This document shows positions 1-9,206 of a DNA stretch of 64,000 nucleotides, piece by piece. How positions within the stretch are numbered: the first letter of the stretch is position 1; each line of letters starts with the position of its first letter. The notes under the pieces were generated by a model, which did not search any database, had not been told where the DNA came from, and worked only from the letters and a program-made list of their open reading frames with translations. Source of the DNA: Helicobacter sp. NHP19-003 (GTDB lineage Bacteria; Campylobacterota; Campylobacteria; Campylobacterales; Helicobacteraceae); assembly GCF_019703305.1 (NCBI RefSeq), contig NZ_AP024814.1, positions 310,001-374,000 on the forward strand, in the 5' to 3' direction. A program made the translations under genes and the position numbers.

Positions 1-293
1 TTTTGCATGAGGGAGGTGTCGTTAGTGATCAAGCCCAGCTTTGGACCCTTGCGCTCCACTAGGGCATTTGTGCCCTGTGTGGACGAATAGCGAATCAAGT
101 CCGTGCTGTGTAAGAGTTGGACAAAGCCATCGGGGCCAAAAATCTCTTCACTCGCCTTGGTGATTCCCTTAAAAAAACACTCGGAGAGATCCACGGGAGT
201 GGTTAGGGTTTTGGTGTAGCGCACCTGTGAGCCTTGCACCACGCAAATGTCTGTCAAAGTCCCGCCATTGTCCAGGTTGATTAGATATTTCAT
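1..293 (-). CDS. acxA: Acetone carboxylase beta subunit / hydantoinase A family, N-terminal part
   Basis: Only the first 97 or so codons are in the window; the gene runs off the left edge. The start is ATG at 293, preceded by AAAAGGATACCC. The N-terminus has the nucleotide-binding signature DNGGTLTD (residues 8-15) and a later STQGTNAL segment, both typical of the hydantoinase/oxoprolinase family. In H. pylori the homologue is the ATP-dependent acetone carboxylase subunit, which makes acetoacetate from acetone and bicarbonate. It lies 63 bp downstream of scoB on the same strand, so acetoacetate formed here would be activated by ScoAB and cleaved by the thiolase. The subunit name is inferred from family and neighbours. 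Confidence 0.8.
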   Translation of the reverse strand, partial: MKYLINLDNGGTLTDICVVQGSQVRYTKTLTTPVDLSECFFKGITKASEEIFGPDGFVQLLHSTDLIRYSSTQGTNALVERKGPKLGLITNDTSLMQ

Positions 294-356
294 GGGTATC
301 CTTTTAATTTTTTAGTTTGCTTATGCCCAAAAACCTATGCATTACGCACACTTAAC

Positions 357-965
357 TTAAGGCAGGGGGGGGTTAGAAACCCCTGGTGCCAACTCTAGGG
401 GTACAAACTCACCCCCATGGATCTCAAAGACTCCTAAGTTGGTGATCACCTTTGAGACACATTTAGGGCCTGTCAAGGGCAAAGAACACTCTTTGACCAA
501 TTTACAATTACCCTTTTTATCCGTGTGTTGCATCAGCACAATGACCTTTTTGGCACTCGCCACTAAGTCCATCGCTCCGCCCATGCCCTTCACTAACTTG
601 CCCGGCACCATCCAGCTGGCTAAATCCCCGTTTGCTGAAACTTCCATCGCCCCCAAAATTGTCAAGTCGATGTGTTGGCCTCTAATCATGGCAAAGCTCT
701 CGGCAGAGCTAAAATAGCTCGCCCCCAAACTCTCGGTGATGGTCTGCTTACCGGCATTGATCAAGTCCGCATCCACTTGCTCTTTTGTGGGAAAGGGCCC
801 CATGCCTAACAAGCCGTTTTCACTCTGCAGCATGACCTTAATGTTCTTAGGAATGTAGTCGGCAACTAAAGTGGGGATGCCGATGCCTAAATTGATGGAG
901 TAGCCATCTTTGATGTCTTCCACCGCCTTTTTGGCCATTTCTTCTCTGCTCCAGCCACTTTCCAT
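357..965 (-). CDS. scoB: Succinyl-CoA:3-ketoacid CoA-transferase subunit B
   Basis: 202 aa. Transfers CoA from succinyl-CoA to acetoacetate together with ScoA. The glutamate expected to carry the CoA thioester intermediate is E49 in the [11 protein letters not shown] segment. It abuts scoA (965/966) and follows the thiolase in one transcription unit. The C-terminus is odd: after LELAPGVS, where family members usually continue about 10-15 residues, it reads NPPLP and stops. That tail is encoded by a run of eight C on the coding strand (eight G at 365-372), so a length change would alter the C-terminus. The core fold looks complete. Confidence 0.93.
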   Translation of the reverse strand: MESGWSREEMAKKAVEDIKDGYSINLGIGIPTLVADYIPKNIKVMLQSENGLLGMGPFPTKEQVDADLINAGKQTITESLGASYFSSAESFAMIRGQHIDLTILGAMEVSANGDLASWMVPGKLVKGMGGAMDLVASAKKVIVLMQHTDKKGNCKLVKECSLPLTGPKCVSKVITNLGVFEIHGGEFVPLELAPGVSNPPLP

Positions 966-1667
966 CTATTCTCCCTTTTTCAGTGTGAGTTGTTCGATGC
1001 GTTTTTCAAAGTTCCCCTTAAAAATGCGATCCACGAACACCCCGGGGACATGGATAAAGTTAGGATCAAGCGCGCCCAGCTCTACAATCTCTTCGACTTC
1101 AACCACCGTAACTCTAGCCGCCTTTGCCATCATCGGGTTAAAATTCATGGCGGTTTTGTTGAAAACCAAATTGCCATAGGTGTCTGCCTTTTGTGCCTTG
1201 ATGAAAGCATAGTCCGCCTTCAGGGCGGTTTCTAAAATATAAGTGCGCCCCCCAAACTCCCTATGCTCCTTGCCTTCAGCAATGATTGTACCTACACCTG
1301 TGGGTGTGTAAAAGCCGGGGATACCCGCCCCCCCGGCTCTAATGCGTTCGGCTAAAGTGCCTTGTGGGTTGAACTCCACTTCAATTTCACCAGCCAAGAA
1401 TTGCTGCTCGAAAGCCGCATTTTCGCCCACATAGCTGGCGATCATCTTTTTGATTTGTTTGTTTTTTACGAGCAAGCCCAAACCGAAATCATCGACTCCG
1501 GGGTTGTTAGAAATGCAAGTGATGTCTTTCACCCCACTTTGGCTTAAGGCTAAAATGGCATTTTCGGGGATGCCACACAGTCCAAACCCCCCAAACATCA
1601 GGGTCATCCCATCTTGCACGCCACTGACTGCCTCTTGGATACTCTTAACGACTTTCTCCACAGGCAA
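966..1667 (-). CDS. scoA: Succinyl-CoA:3-ketoacid CoA-transferase subunit A
   Basis: 233 aa, the usual length. The oxyanion-hole/CoA-binding segment [10 protein letters not shown] is at residues 26-35 and SNNPG at 53-57, both hallmarks of the alpha subunit of class I CoA-transferases. It starts three bases after the thiolase stop and ends one base before scoB, so the three are very likely co-translated. It works with ScoB to activate acetoacetate for thiolytic cleavage to acetyl-CoA, feeding ketone bodies into central metabolism. Confidence 0.95.
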   Translation of the reverse strand: MPVEKVVKSIQEAVSGVQDGMTLMFGGFGLCGIPENAILALSQSGVKDITCISNNPGVDDFGLGLLVKNKQIKKMIASYVGENAAFEQQFLAGEIEVEFNPQGTLAERIRAGGAGIPGFYTPTGVGTIIAEGKEHREFGGRTYILETALKADYAFIKAQKADTYGNLVFNKTAMNFNPMMAKAARVTVVEVEEIVELGALDPNFIHVPGVFVDRIFKGNFEKRIEQLTLKKGE

Positions 1668-1670
1668 CCC

Positions 1671-2846
1671 TCACAATCTCTCAATGAGAATCGCTAAAGC
1701 CTCGCCTCCACCCACGCACAAGCACGCCACACCTAAGTGTTTGTCATAGGTGTGCAAAGCGTGTACCAAAGTCGTCAAAATCCTAGCTCCGCTCGCCCCG
1801 ATGGGATGGCCTAAAGCGATCGCCCCCCCGTTGACATTGACTTGGCTGTCTTTCAAACCCAAATCCTTTTGGGTCAACACCCCCACCACCGCAAACGCTT
1901 CGCTGATCTCGTATAAATCAATGTCGCCGGGCTGTTTGTTGTTGTTCTTTAAAAGTTTTCTAATGGCGGGGGCAGGAGCGGTGGTGAAAAGATGGGGGTC
2001 GTGGCTAAATGTCGCATAATCTACAATCTTAGCCAAGGCCCTAGTGTGGGTTTCTTTAGACAAGTCAGCCGAACCTAAAACGAGCATGCTCGCCCCATCG
2101 CTGATTTTGCTGGCGTTAAAAGCAGTGATTGTCCCCTCCGGATCGAAGACAGGTTTGAGTTTTAAGCCCTTGTCAAAGTTCACCCTTGTGGGCTCTTCAT
2201 CCACGCTCACCACAATCTCGCCTGTGCGCCCCCGCATAGACACACTGATCATCTCGGGTTTAAAGGCGTGGTTTTCAACGGCTTTTAAAGCCTTTTCGTA
2301 GCTGCCTTTGGCGAAGTTGTCTTGCTCGGCACGGCTTAAGTGGTTTAAACGGGCGCAATTTTCGGCAAAGTCGCCCATCCGCGCCTTCTTGTAGGCATCT
2401 TGCAAGCCGTCTTTGAGCATGCTGTCTTCTAAGGCAGTGTCGCCCATTTTAAAGCCTGCCCGGCTTTTCATCAACAAATGCGGAGCAAGACTCATGTTTT
2501 CCATACCTCCCGCTAAGACCACCCGAGCACGCCCTAAAGCGATTTCATTCGCCCCAAGCATCACGGCTCTTAAGCCCGATCCACAAGCCTCATTGACTAA
2601 CCAACAGGCAATAGACTTAGGCAAGTTTGCCCCTAGGGCGACTTGTCTGGCGGGGGCTTGTTTTAACCCACCACTCAACACATTGCCGACAACGCAACTG
2701 TCTACAAGGCTAGGGTCAAACCCACTCGTCTTTAGAGCTTCTATGGCCGCCAAACTCCCTAACTTCGTGGCAGGAACACTAGAGAGAGTGCCGTTGAAAG
2801 ACCCAATCGGGGTGCGCTTGGCACTGTAAATGTGGACTTTATGCAT
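1671..2846 (-). CDS. atoB: Acetyl-CoA acetyltransferase (thiolase)
   Basis: 391 aa, full length for a class II thiolase. The nucleophilic cysteine is C88 in NEACGSGL, the catalytic histidine H347 in ALGHPIGASG, and the second cysteine C377 in CLCVGGGEA. It cleaves acetoacetyl-CoA into two acetyl-CoA, completing the scoAB pathway downstream. It is the first gene of the minus-strand cluster. The region upstream has a GAGGAG ribosome site and an AT-rich TGTAATAAT stretch that could be the promoter. H. pylori names this gene fadA or atoB; the substrate is inferred from the scoAB neighbours. Confidence 0.94.
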   Translation of the reverse strand: MHKVHIYSAKRTPIGSFNGTLSSVPATKLGSLAAIEALKTSGFDPSLVDSCVVGNVLSGGLKQAPARQVALGANLPKSIACWLVNEACGSGLRAVMLGANEIALGRARVVLAGGMENMSLAPHLLMKSRAGFKMGDTALEDSMLKDGLQDAYKKARMGDFAENCARLNHLSRAEQDNFAKGSYEKALKAVENHAFKPEMISVSMRGRTGEIVVSVDEEPTRVNFDKGLKLKPVFDPEGTITAFNASKISDGASMLVLGSADLSKETHTRALAKIVDYATFSHDPHLFTTAPAPAIRKLLKNNNKQPGDIDLYEISEAFAVVGVLTQKDLGLKDSQVNVNGGAIALGHPIGASGARILTTLVHALHTYDKHLGVACLCVGGGEALAILIERL

Positions 2847-2971
2847 AATTTTCGCTCCTCATTCTGGTTGTAGGGGTATTATTACACAGAAATATACACT
2901 GTTGTGCTAACAAAAAAGGGATTTTGGTTGAAAAAAGGCCAAGAGTTTTACATTTTGTAACAGATAGGGGA

Positions 2972-3745
2972 TTAAGATTTAGGTTTGTATCTTCGGGCTA
3001 TGGCGTGGCAGGCTTGCATGATCGCCCCCCTAACGCCCTTCTCTTCAAGCACGCTCAAGCCTTCGATGGTTGCCCCGGCGGGGGTGCAGATGCTTTGGCT
3101 GATTTCTTGAGGGCTTTTTGTGGCAAGCAAAGCGCTAAAACCTTTAAAGCTTTGACTCACCAGCTCTTTGCTTTGGGCGTAAGGTAAGCCCGCTCTCACC
3201 CCAGAGTCGATCAAAGCTTGGGTAAACAGGCTCAAAAAAGCGAGTGTACTTCCATTTGTAACCATAGAAGCGTCCACCAACTCTTCTTTATCCACTTGCA
3301 CGGCTGTGCCAAAGCTAGCGAGCAAGTCTGTTAATTCTTTGGGTATAGGGGTGGGGCTAAAGTAGGTTGTGGCCGAAAGCCCCAAAAAGGCGGCGACATT
3401 TGGCATGAAACGCACAAAATGGGGGGCTTGCAAGTGGGCTTGCAAGAACTGTATAGACACGCCGGCAAGCGCGCTTAAAATGGCGCTGGCCTGCCCTGTG
3501 TAACTAAATGCCCCTAAAGCGTGGGGCTTTAGGGTGAGAAACACCACGCTGTCTGTGATCTCAATGCTCTTATCACAAGTTTGCAAAGTGATGAAGTCTA
3601 GCCTTTCTTGTTTTAAAAAAGGGGCGATCTTGCTAGGGTCTTTGCCTGCAATGCTAACCGACCGCCCCGCTAACGCACCCTGCATGCCCTTTAAGATCGC
3701 CCTAGTGATTTGGCCGTAGCCGATGAATAAAATTTTATTTGTCAT
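2972..3745 (-). CDS. proC: Pyrroline-5-carboxylate reductase
   Basis: 257 aa. The N-terminal Rossmann motif IGYGQITRAIL (from residue 8) binds NAD(P)H. The C-terminal half carries the family signature region (VTNGSTLAFL and the SPQEISQSICTPAGATIEGL stretch) that forms the helical dimer. It makes L-proline from pyrroline-5-carboxylate in the cytoplasm. The start codon lies inside the end of fliW (11-bp overlap), suggesting translational coupling. Confidence 0.92.
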   Translation of the reverse strand: MTNKILFIGYGQITRAILKGMQGALAGRSVSIAGKDPSKIAPFLKQERLDFITLQTCDKSIEITDSVVFLTLKPHALGAFSYTGQASAILSALAGVSIQFLQAHLQAPHFVRFMPNVAAFLGLSATTYFSPTPIPKELTDLLASFGTAVQVDKEELVDASMVTNGSTLAFLSLFTQALIDSGVRAGLPYAQSKELVSQSFKGFSALLATKSPQEISQSICTPAGATIEGLSVLEEKGVRGAIMQACHAIARRYKPKS

Positions 3746-4142
3746 GGACGGGTTGCCTTTCTTGGTAGAAGCTGGAGATTTTCTCCGAGATTTGGTAGTT
3801 GGGGTATTTTGCGCTGTCTAAGATCACTTGCGCCATGAGTTTGTGATCGAAGTTGAAGACTAGAGGTGCTAAAAAGTTGATGGTGGATTCTTTGAGGGGG
3901 TTTTGGATCACCATGATATTGGCGATTAAAATATTTTGAGCTTGGTCTAAATTTAAAAGGGTCTGTAAAGCTAGGGGGATTTCAAATTCATAAGAACGCA
4001 GGGCAAAGGGATTCACTAGGGTGAAAGTGGGGGCGGGGGCATCGGCGTTGCGTAGGCGCATAAAAATTTCGTCAATTTTTTCTAGCTCCATTTGGTAGAC
4101 CTCTTCAAACCCCAAAATGGGGGATTTTACACTAAAAACCAT
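3735..4142 (-). CDS. fliW: Flagellar assembly factor FliW
   Basis: 135 aa from the chosen ATG at 4142, preceded by CAAGGGTTTGT; the open frame extends further upstream but that part does not look like FliW. The core segments SPILGFE, FTLVNPFALR and FEIPL are typical of FliW, which binds flagellin in the cytoplasm and relieves CsrA repression of flagellin translation. Overlaps proC by 11 bp. It lies divergent to bamD, the arrangement I recall from H. pylori (HP1377/HP1378). Confidence 0.9.
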   Translation of the reverse strand: MVFSVKSPILGFEEVYQMELEKIDEIFMRLRNADAPAPTFTLVNPFALRSYEFEIPLALQTLLNLDQAQNILIANIMVIQNPLKESTINFLAPLVFNFDHKLMAQVILDSAKYPNYQISEKISSFYQERQPVHDK

Positions 4143-4229
4143 ACAAACCCTTGAATTTGTGTAACTTAAGGAGCTGATTTTACTAAAACTACTCCAAAAA
4201 ATCAATTCAATTAATTCAGGGGTTTTTGG

Positions 4230-4235
4230 TATAAT
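4230..4235 (+). promoter_or_regulatory. -10 element of the bamD-lon-tyrA unit
   Basis: A perfect TATAAT sits 25 bp upstream of the bamD ATG in the fliW/bamD intergenic gap, following a T-rich stretch. No clear -35 is visible, which is normal for Helicobacter sigma-80 promoters. Confidence 0.6.
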
Positions 4236-4260
4236 AGTGGCTTTAGCTTTAAGGATAAGG

Positions 4261-4902
4261 ATGCGTGTAGTTTTATTCTCGGCGGTGGTTTTAGCCCTGT
4301 TCTTTGGGTGTACTAAAAAGACAAAAGAGTCTATTTACAACCGACCGGCGATTTTTTGGTATCAAGGGATTTTGCGTGAAATTTTGTTTTTGAACTTAGA
4401 GACAGCGGACAACTATTATTCTTCCTTGCAAAGCGAGCACATCAATTCGCCTTTGGTGCCCGATGCCATGCTGGCTTTAGGGCAAGCCCACTTAAAAAAG
4501 AAAGAATTTGTTTTGGCAGAATACTACTTTGATGAGTACATTAAGCGCTTTGGCAATCAAGACAACATTGACTATTTGAAGTTCATGAAATTGCAGGCCC
4601 GCTACTACGCCTTTAAAAACCACAGTAAGGACCAAGAGTTTATGGCTAATACTATAGGCATGTTAAACGACTTTGTGGACAAATACCCAAATAGTCGGTT
4701 TTTAAACCAAGTGGAGTACATGCAGGTTAAATTCATTTTAGGGCAAAATGAGCTCAATCGGGCGATCGCCAATGTTTATAAAAAACGCCACCAGAAAGAG
4801 GGGGTGAAACGCTATTTGGAAAGGGTAGATGAGGTTTTGGAGAAGGAAACCCACCCCAAAAAATCCTACATGCCTTGGTATGTGGCTATCTTTAACTGGT
4901 GA
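4261..4902 (+). CDS. bamD: Outer-membrane assembly lipoprotein BamD
   Basis: 213 aa. Start chosen at ATG 4261 because AAGGATAAGG directly precedes it; an upstream GTG at 4237 lacks a ribosome site and lies at the promoter. The signal peptide ends in the lipobox LFFGC with the lipidated cysteine at residue 17. The mature part is helical with TPR-like repeats ([18 protein letters not shown], then [14 protein letters not shown]). BamD is the essential periplasmic partner of BamA in inserting outer-membrane barrels. H. pylori annotated the homologue comL. Followed by lon. Confidence 0.9.
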   Translation: MRVVLFSAVVLALFFGCTKKTKESIYNRPAIFWYQGILREILFLNLETADNYYSSLQSEHINSPLVPDAMLALGQAHLKKKEFVLAEYYFDEYIKRFGNQDNIDYLKFMKLQARYYAFKNHSKDQEFMANTIGMLNDFVDKYPNSRFLNQVEYMQVKFILGQNELNRAIANVYKKRHQKEGVKRYLERVDEVLEKETHPKKSYMPWYVAIFNW

Positions 4903-4910
4903 GGGACAAA

Positions 4911-7316
4911 ATGACAGACAAGTTTCCAAGTGTTGTACCTGTGATCATAGAAGAAGAGGCTTTTATGTACCCTTTTATGATCGCCCCCATTTTTATCAAC
5001 AATGAGGCTAATACCAAGGCGGTCAACAAAGCTACTCAAGAGCGCAACGACCTAATTTTTGTGAGTTGCTCTAAGGGTGAATCGGGTGTGGTGGATAGGG
5101 ACAAGTTTTACGATGTGGGGGTGATCGGCTCGATTGTGCGTAAAGTGATCCTGCCCGATAACCGCATGAAAGTCTTATTTCAAGGCATTTGTAAGGGGCG
5201 GATTTTAAACATCGAGTCTACAGACCCCCTAGAGGCGATGGTGGATGTCATCACCTATAAGGAATACGATACCGACAAAATCAATGCCATCATTGACATT
5301 CTTAAAGAGAAGGTCAGCAATTTAGCTAACATCAGTCAATTCTTCCCCCCCGATCTGCTAAAGGCGATTGAGGACAACAACGATCCCAACCGCATTGTGG
5401 ACTTGGTTGCGTCCGCCCTGCACTTAAAAAAAGACCAAGCCTACACCCTCTTTGCAAGCGATGACATCGAAGAAAGATTGCTAGGACTGATTGACTTAGT
5501 CATGGAGGAGATCAAAACCCAAAAACTCCAAAAAGAGATCAAGAGCAAAGTCCATAGCAAAATGGAACAAGTGAATAAGGAGTACTTCCTCAAAGAACAG
5601 CTCAAACAGATCCAAAAAGAGCTGGGCATCGACAAGCAGAAAGATGAGGAGATACAAGAGTACTTTCAAAAACTCAGCGACATTGAGCCCTTCATCACCA
5701 AAGAGGTCTACAAAGAGATCAAAAAGCAAATTGAACGCCTAAGCCGTGTGCATCAAGACAGCTCGGATGTGGGGATTTTGCAAAACTATATTGAGTGGGT
5801 ACTAGACATCCCCTTTGGGCAATACAGCGACAAAATCCTATCCATTAAAGAGGTGGAGAAACAGCTAAATGCCGACCATTACAGCCTAGAAAAGCCCAAA
5901 GAGCGCATCGTAGAGTACTTCGCTACAATGGAGTTGATGCGTCTACGCAAACAAGAGAACAAAGAAACCAAGGGTACGATTCTGTGCTTTTATGGCCCTC
6001 CTGGGGTGGGTAAAACGAGTTTGGCCAACTCGATCGCTAAAGCTATAGAGCGCCCCTTGGTGCGGATTGCGCTGGGGGGATTAGAGGATGTCAATGAGCT
6101 CAGAGGACATCGGCGTACTTACTTAGGCTCTATGCCCGGGCGCATTGTGCAGGGCCTCATCGAGGCCAAGAAAATGGACTGCGTGATGGTGCTTGATGAG
6201 ATCGATAAAGTGGATAAAAGCATGCGTGGCGATCCCGCCAGCGCGCTTTTAGAAATCTTAGACCCCGAGCAGAACACGAGCTTTAGGGATTATTACACAA
6301 ACTTCAACATTGACCTATCTAAGGTGATCTTCATCGCCACGGCCAACGACATTTCAACGATCCCCCCACCTCTAAGAGATCGCATGGAGTTTATCAGTGT
6401 GTCCAGCTACACCCCCCAAGAAAAGGAACAAATCGCCATCAACTACTTGATCCCCCAGGAGTTGAAAAAGCACGCTCTAAAGCCTACGGAAGTGGTCTTT
6501 ACACCAGAAGCGGTGCAACTCATCATTGAGAAGTACACAAGAGAGGCAGGGGTTAGAGGGTTAAGGCGCACGATTGCGAGCATCATGCGCAAATGCGCTA
6601 GGAACATCGTAAACAATCAAGAGGAGGGTAAAAAGCGTAACCGCAAAATCACGATCACCACTGACAATGTCCCCGACTTCTTAGACAGAATCGTGTTCGA
6701 GATTGACCCTGTGGATAAAGAGGATGCGCTGGGCATTGTGAACGGGCTGGCGTGGACGAGTGTGGGTGGAGATGTGTTGAAAATCGAGTCGGTGAAAATC
6801 AAGGGCAAGGGCAACTTAAAACTCACAGGTTCTTTAGGCGAAGTGATGAAAGAGTCCGCCCAAATCGCCCACTCAGTCGTGAAAACCCTCTTAGATGAAG
6901 AAGTGCTGATAAGCAAGAAAAAGAAGCTTAAAGAGAAAGACGAGAAAAAAGAGAAAGAGAAAATCTACAATCTCTACGACATACACTTGCATGTCCCAGA
7001 GGGGGCTACGCCTAAAGATGGGCCCAGTGCCGGGATCACTATGGCGACCAGCATTGCGTCTATTCTGTGTGAGAAAAAAGTGCGCTCGGATGTAGCGATG
7101 ACGGGCGAGCTGACCTTGAGCGGTCGGGTTTTACCCATAGGCGGGCTTAAAGAAAAGCTGATCGCCAGCTTTAAGGCGGGCATTAAAACCGCCCTGATCC
7201 CCGAGAAAAACTACCAAAGGGATTTAAAAGACATCCCTAAAGAGGTGCAAGAGCACATGGAAATCAAGGCGGTGCAAACGATTGAAGATGTGCTCGGTGC
7301 GGCGTTGGTGCCCTAA
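4911..7316 (+). CDS. lon: ATP-dependent protease Lon
   Basis: 801 aa. Start chosen at ATG 4911 with GAGGGACAAA upstream; an in-frame GTG at 4899 overlaps the bamD end and lacks such a site. Domains in order: LON substrate-binding domain (first about 210 residues), coiled region, AAA+ module with Walker [10 protein letters not shown] and Walker B MVLDEIDK, then the protease domain with the Ser-Lys dyad, the serine of DGPSAG near residue 706 and the lysine of GGLKEK near 747. A Lys/Glu-rich insertion (around [15 protein letters not shown]) precedes the protease core. The last base of its stop codon is the first base of the tyrA start. Confidence 0.96.
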   Translation: MTDKFPSVVPVIIEEEAFMYPFMIAPIFINNEANTKAVNKATQERNDLIFVSCSKGESGVVDRDKFYDVGVIGSIVRKVILPDNRMKVLFQGICKGRILNIESTDPLEAMVDVITYKEYDTDKINAIIDILKEKVSNLANISQFFPPDLLKAIEDNNDPNRIVDLVASALHLKKDQAYTLFASDDIEERLLGLIDLVMEEIKTQKLQKEIKSKVHSKMEQVNKEYFLKEQLKQIQKELGIDKQKDEEIQEYFQKLSDIEPFITKEVYKEIKKQIERLSRVHQDSSDVGILQNYIEWVLDIPFGQYSDKILSIKEVEKQLNADHYSLEKPKERIVEYFATMELMRLRKQENKETKGTILCFYGPPGVGKTSLANSIAKAIERPLVRIALGGLEDVNELRGHRRTYLGSMPGRIVQGLIEAKKMDCVMVLDEIDKVDKSMRGDPASALLEILDPEQNTSFRDYYTNFNIDLSKVIFIATANDISTIPPPLRDRMEFISVSSYTPQEKEQIAINYLIPQELKKHALKPTEVVFTPEAVQLIIEKYTREAGVRGLRRTIASIMRKCARNIVNNQEEGKKRNRKITITTDNVPDFLDRIVFEIDPVDKEDALGIVNGLAWTSVGGDVLKIESVKIKGKGNLKLTGSLGEVMKESAQIAHSVVKTLLDEEVLISKKKKLKEKDEKKEKEKIYNLYDIHLHVPEGATPKDGPSAGITMATSIASILCEKKVRSDVAMTGELTLSGRVLPIGGLKEKLIASFKAGIKTALIPEKNYQRDLKDIPKEVQEHMEIKAVQTIEDVLGAALVP

Positions 7317-8149
7317 TGCAAGTTGGCATCGTTGGGCTGGGTTTGATGGGGGGGTCTTTAGGGCTTGCTCTGCAAGAGGTGCGTCAAAGTTTAGGCATTA
7401 AGCGCATTTTGGGTTGTGATAGCAACCCCTTGCACGCCCAAATGGCGTTAAGCTTAGGCCTTGTGGAGGAATGCGTGGACCTGCACGCTTTGCAACATTG
7501 CGCCGTGGTGTTTTTAGCGACTCCGCTGGGTGGCATTGTGGACATTTTACAAACCTTCAAGCCCAGCTTGCAAACAACCATCATTGAGATCGGGGGGGCA
7601 AAGGAGCAAATCATCAACGCGATCCCCTTAAGCACACGCCCCCAGGTGGTCGCCACACACCCCATGTGTGGGACAGAGTTTTATGGCCCCAAAGCCGCTC
7701 TTAAAGGGCTTTATCAACACAAAATTGTGATTTTCGTGGACGATGAAAAGAGCGCACCCGAACATGTAGAGAAAGCCAAAGAAATTTTTAGCGCCATTGG
7801 CATGCAACTTGTCAGAATGGATGCAAAGAGCCACGATGCACACATCGCCTTTGTGAGCCACTTGCCCCACGCTCTCAGCTATGCTTTGGCAAATGTGGTC
7901 CTCTCGCAAAAAAGCCCGCAGACGATTCTATCCCTAGCCGCCGGGGGCTTTAAAGACATGAGTCGCCTTTCTAAAAGCTCGCCCGTGATGTGGCGCAGTG
8001 TGTTTAAGCAAAACAAGGCACAGGTGCTAAAAGCGATGGAGGCATTTTTGGAGGAAATGGGCGTGGTACAAGGCTTTCTAGAAAATGAGGACTGGGATGC
8101 TTTAGAAGGCTGGATGGGGCGGGCAAACAAATTGCAAGAGTTCATGTAA
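7316..8149 (+). CDS. tyrA: Prephenate dehydrogenase
   Basis: 277 aa. The N-terminal Rossmann fold begins with GLGLMGGSLG (residues 7-16). The conserved THPMCGTEFYGPKAA stretch and the SHLPHAL segment with its histidines match the prephenate-binding part of TyrA. It converts prephenate to 4-hydroxyphenylpyruvate for tyrosine synthesis. Start overlaps the lon stop by one base, so it belongs to the bamD-lon-tyrA unit. No ACT regulatory domain is present. Confidence 0.92.
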   Translation: MQVGIVGLGLMGGSLGLALQEVRQSLGIKRILGCDSNPLHAQMALSLGLVEECVDLHALQHCAVVFLATPLGGIVDILQTFKPSLQTTIIEIGGAKEQIINAIPLSTRPQVVATHPMCGTEFYGPKAALKGLYQHKIVIFVDDEKSAPEHVEKAKEIFSAIGMQLVRMDAKSHDAHIAFVSHLPHALSYALANVVLSQKSPQTILSLAAGGFKDMSRLSKSSPVMWRSVFKQNKAQVLKAMEAFLEEMGVVQGFLENEDWDALEGWMGRANKLQEFM

Positions 8150-8158
8150 GGAGATTTG

Positions 8159-8425
8159 ATGGAGGCGCAACTGATGAAACTTGCCATTGAAACCTATAAA
8201 ATCACTTTAATGATCTCTTTGCCCGTGCTGTTAGTGGGTTTAGTGGTGGGGCTGTTGGTCAGCATTTTCCAAGCCACCACCCAAATCAATGAGATGACTT
8301 TATCCTTTGTGCCTAAGATTTTAGCCGTGATCGCCGTGATCATCTTCACCATGCCTTGGATGCTTAACATGCTCTTAGACTACACCCACATGCTCTTTAA
8401 ACTCATCCCTAAGGTGATCTCTTAG
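8159..8425 (+). CDS. fliQ: Flagellar export protein FliQ
   Basis: 88 aa from ATG 8159, five bases after an AAGGAG; the TTG at 8156 is an alternative. Two transmembrane helices (ISLPVLLVGLVVGLLVSIF and VIAVIIFTMPWMLNML) flank the conserved QATTQINEMTL loop. FliQ is an inner-membrane subunit of the flagellar type III export gate. Its stop overlaps the murB GTG start by one base; fliQ next to murB is also the H. pylori order. Confidence 0.95.
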   Translation: MEAQLMKLAIETYKITLMISLPVLLVGLVVGLLVSIFQATTQINEMTLSFVPKILAVIAVIIFTMPWMLNMLLDYTHMLFKLIPKVIS

Positions 8426-9189
8426 TGCTGATCGACTTTGGCCGCTACTCTAGCGTGAAAATCGGGGGAGTCGTACAGGTGCGGGTACTTGACACATGCG
8501 CCCCTTATGTGGGCGTACAGATGGTGGGCTTAGCTAGTAATCTCTTGGTGTCCCCTGAAGCTAAAAACCTAGCCACTCTGTCTAAGAGCTTTGATTACAT
8601 CGTCGATCTAGGCACGCACTTAGAAGTGGGGGCAAAGACAAACGCCCAAAAACTCTTCAGTTACTACAAAAACCACGATTTGCAAGGTTTGGAGTTTTTA
8701 AGCGCATTGCCCGGGAGTTTGGGCGGACTCGTCAAAATGAACGCCGGCATGAAAGCCTATGAGATCAAAGAGTTCGTGGAGGCTTTAAACATCAATGGGG
8801 AATGGGTGGAGGCAAAAGACTTGGGCTTTGGTTACCGCACAAGTGGGGTGAGAGGTGTGGTGTTTAAAGCCCGTTTAAAAAAGCGCAAGGGTTTTAGACA
8901 TGGCGTTTTTCAAGAGTGCCAACGCATGCGTTGCCACCCTAAAAAGCCCAGCTTTGGAAGTTGCTTTAAAAACCCCGTGGGGGATTTTGCCGGGCGGCTC
9001 TTAGAAGCGGTGGGGCTTAAAGGTTTTAGTTTAGGGGGGGTGGGTTTTAGCCGAGAGCATGCGAATTTTCTAGTCAATTTAGGAGGGGGGCGGTTTGAAG
9101 AGGCACTAAGACTCATCGCCCTAGCCAAAGAGCGGGTATTTGACGCCTTTGGCATCGCCCTAGAAGAAGAGGTTTGTATCTACCACTAG
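8425..9189 (+). CDS. murB: UDP-N-acetylenolpyruvoylglucosamine reductase
   Basis: 254 aa with a GTG start overlapping fliQ. The FAD-binding half contains GSLGGLVKMNAGM. The C-terminal half has GSCFKNP and HANFLVN, which match the substrate-binding and catalytic regions of MurB. It reduces enolpyruvyl-UDP-GlcNAc to UDP-MurNAc in peptidoglycan synthesis. A run of seven G (9034-9040) and one of six G lie in the coding frame near the end, and the frame reads through both correctly. Confidence 0.93.
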   Translation: MLIDFGRYSSVKIGGVVQVRVLDTCAPYVGVQMVGLASNLLVSPEAKNLATLSKSFDYIVDLGTHLEVGAKTNAQKLFSYYKNHDLQGLEFLSALPGSLGGLVKMNAGMKAYEIKEFVEALNINGEWVEAKDLGFGYRTSGVRGVVFKARLKKRKGFRHGVFQECQRMRCHPKKPSFGSCFKNPVGDFAGRLLEAVGLKGFSLGGVGFSREHANFLVNLGGGRFEEALRLIALAKERVFDAFGIALEEEVCIYH

Positions 9190-9193
9190 CCCC

Positions 9194-9206
9194 AGGGCAA
9201 AGCCCT
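9194..9206. terminator. Small hairpin between convergent murB and mqo
   Basis: AGGGC-AAA-GCCCT hairpin lying in the 15-bp gap and running over the end of mqo. It could stop both transcripts but has no clear U-tract, so this is tentative. Confidence 0.35.

Noticed and set aside
9034-9040. G7 tract in murB as a slippage site
   Set aside because: murB is essential and the frame reads through correctly; the tract is likely just GGG-rich coding for Leu-Gly-Gly.
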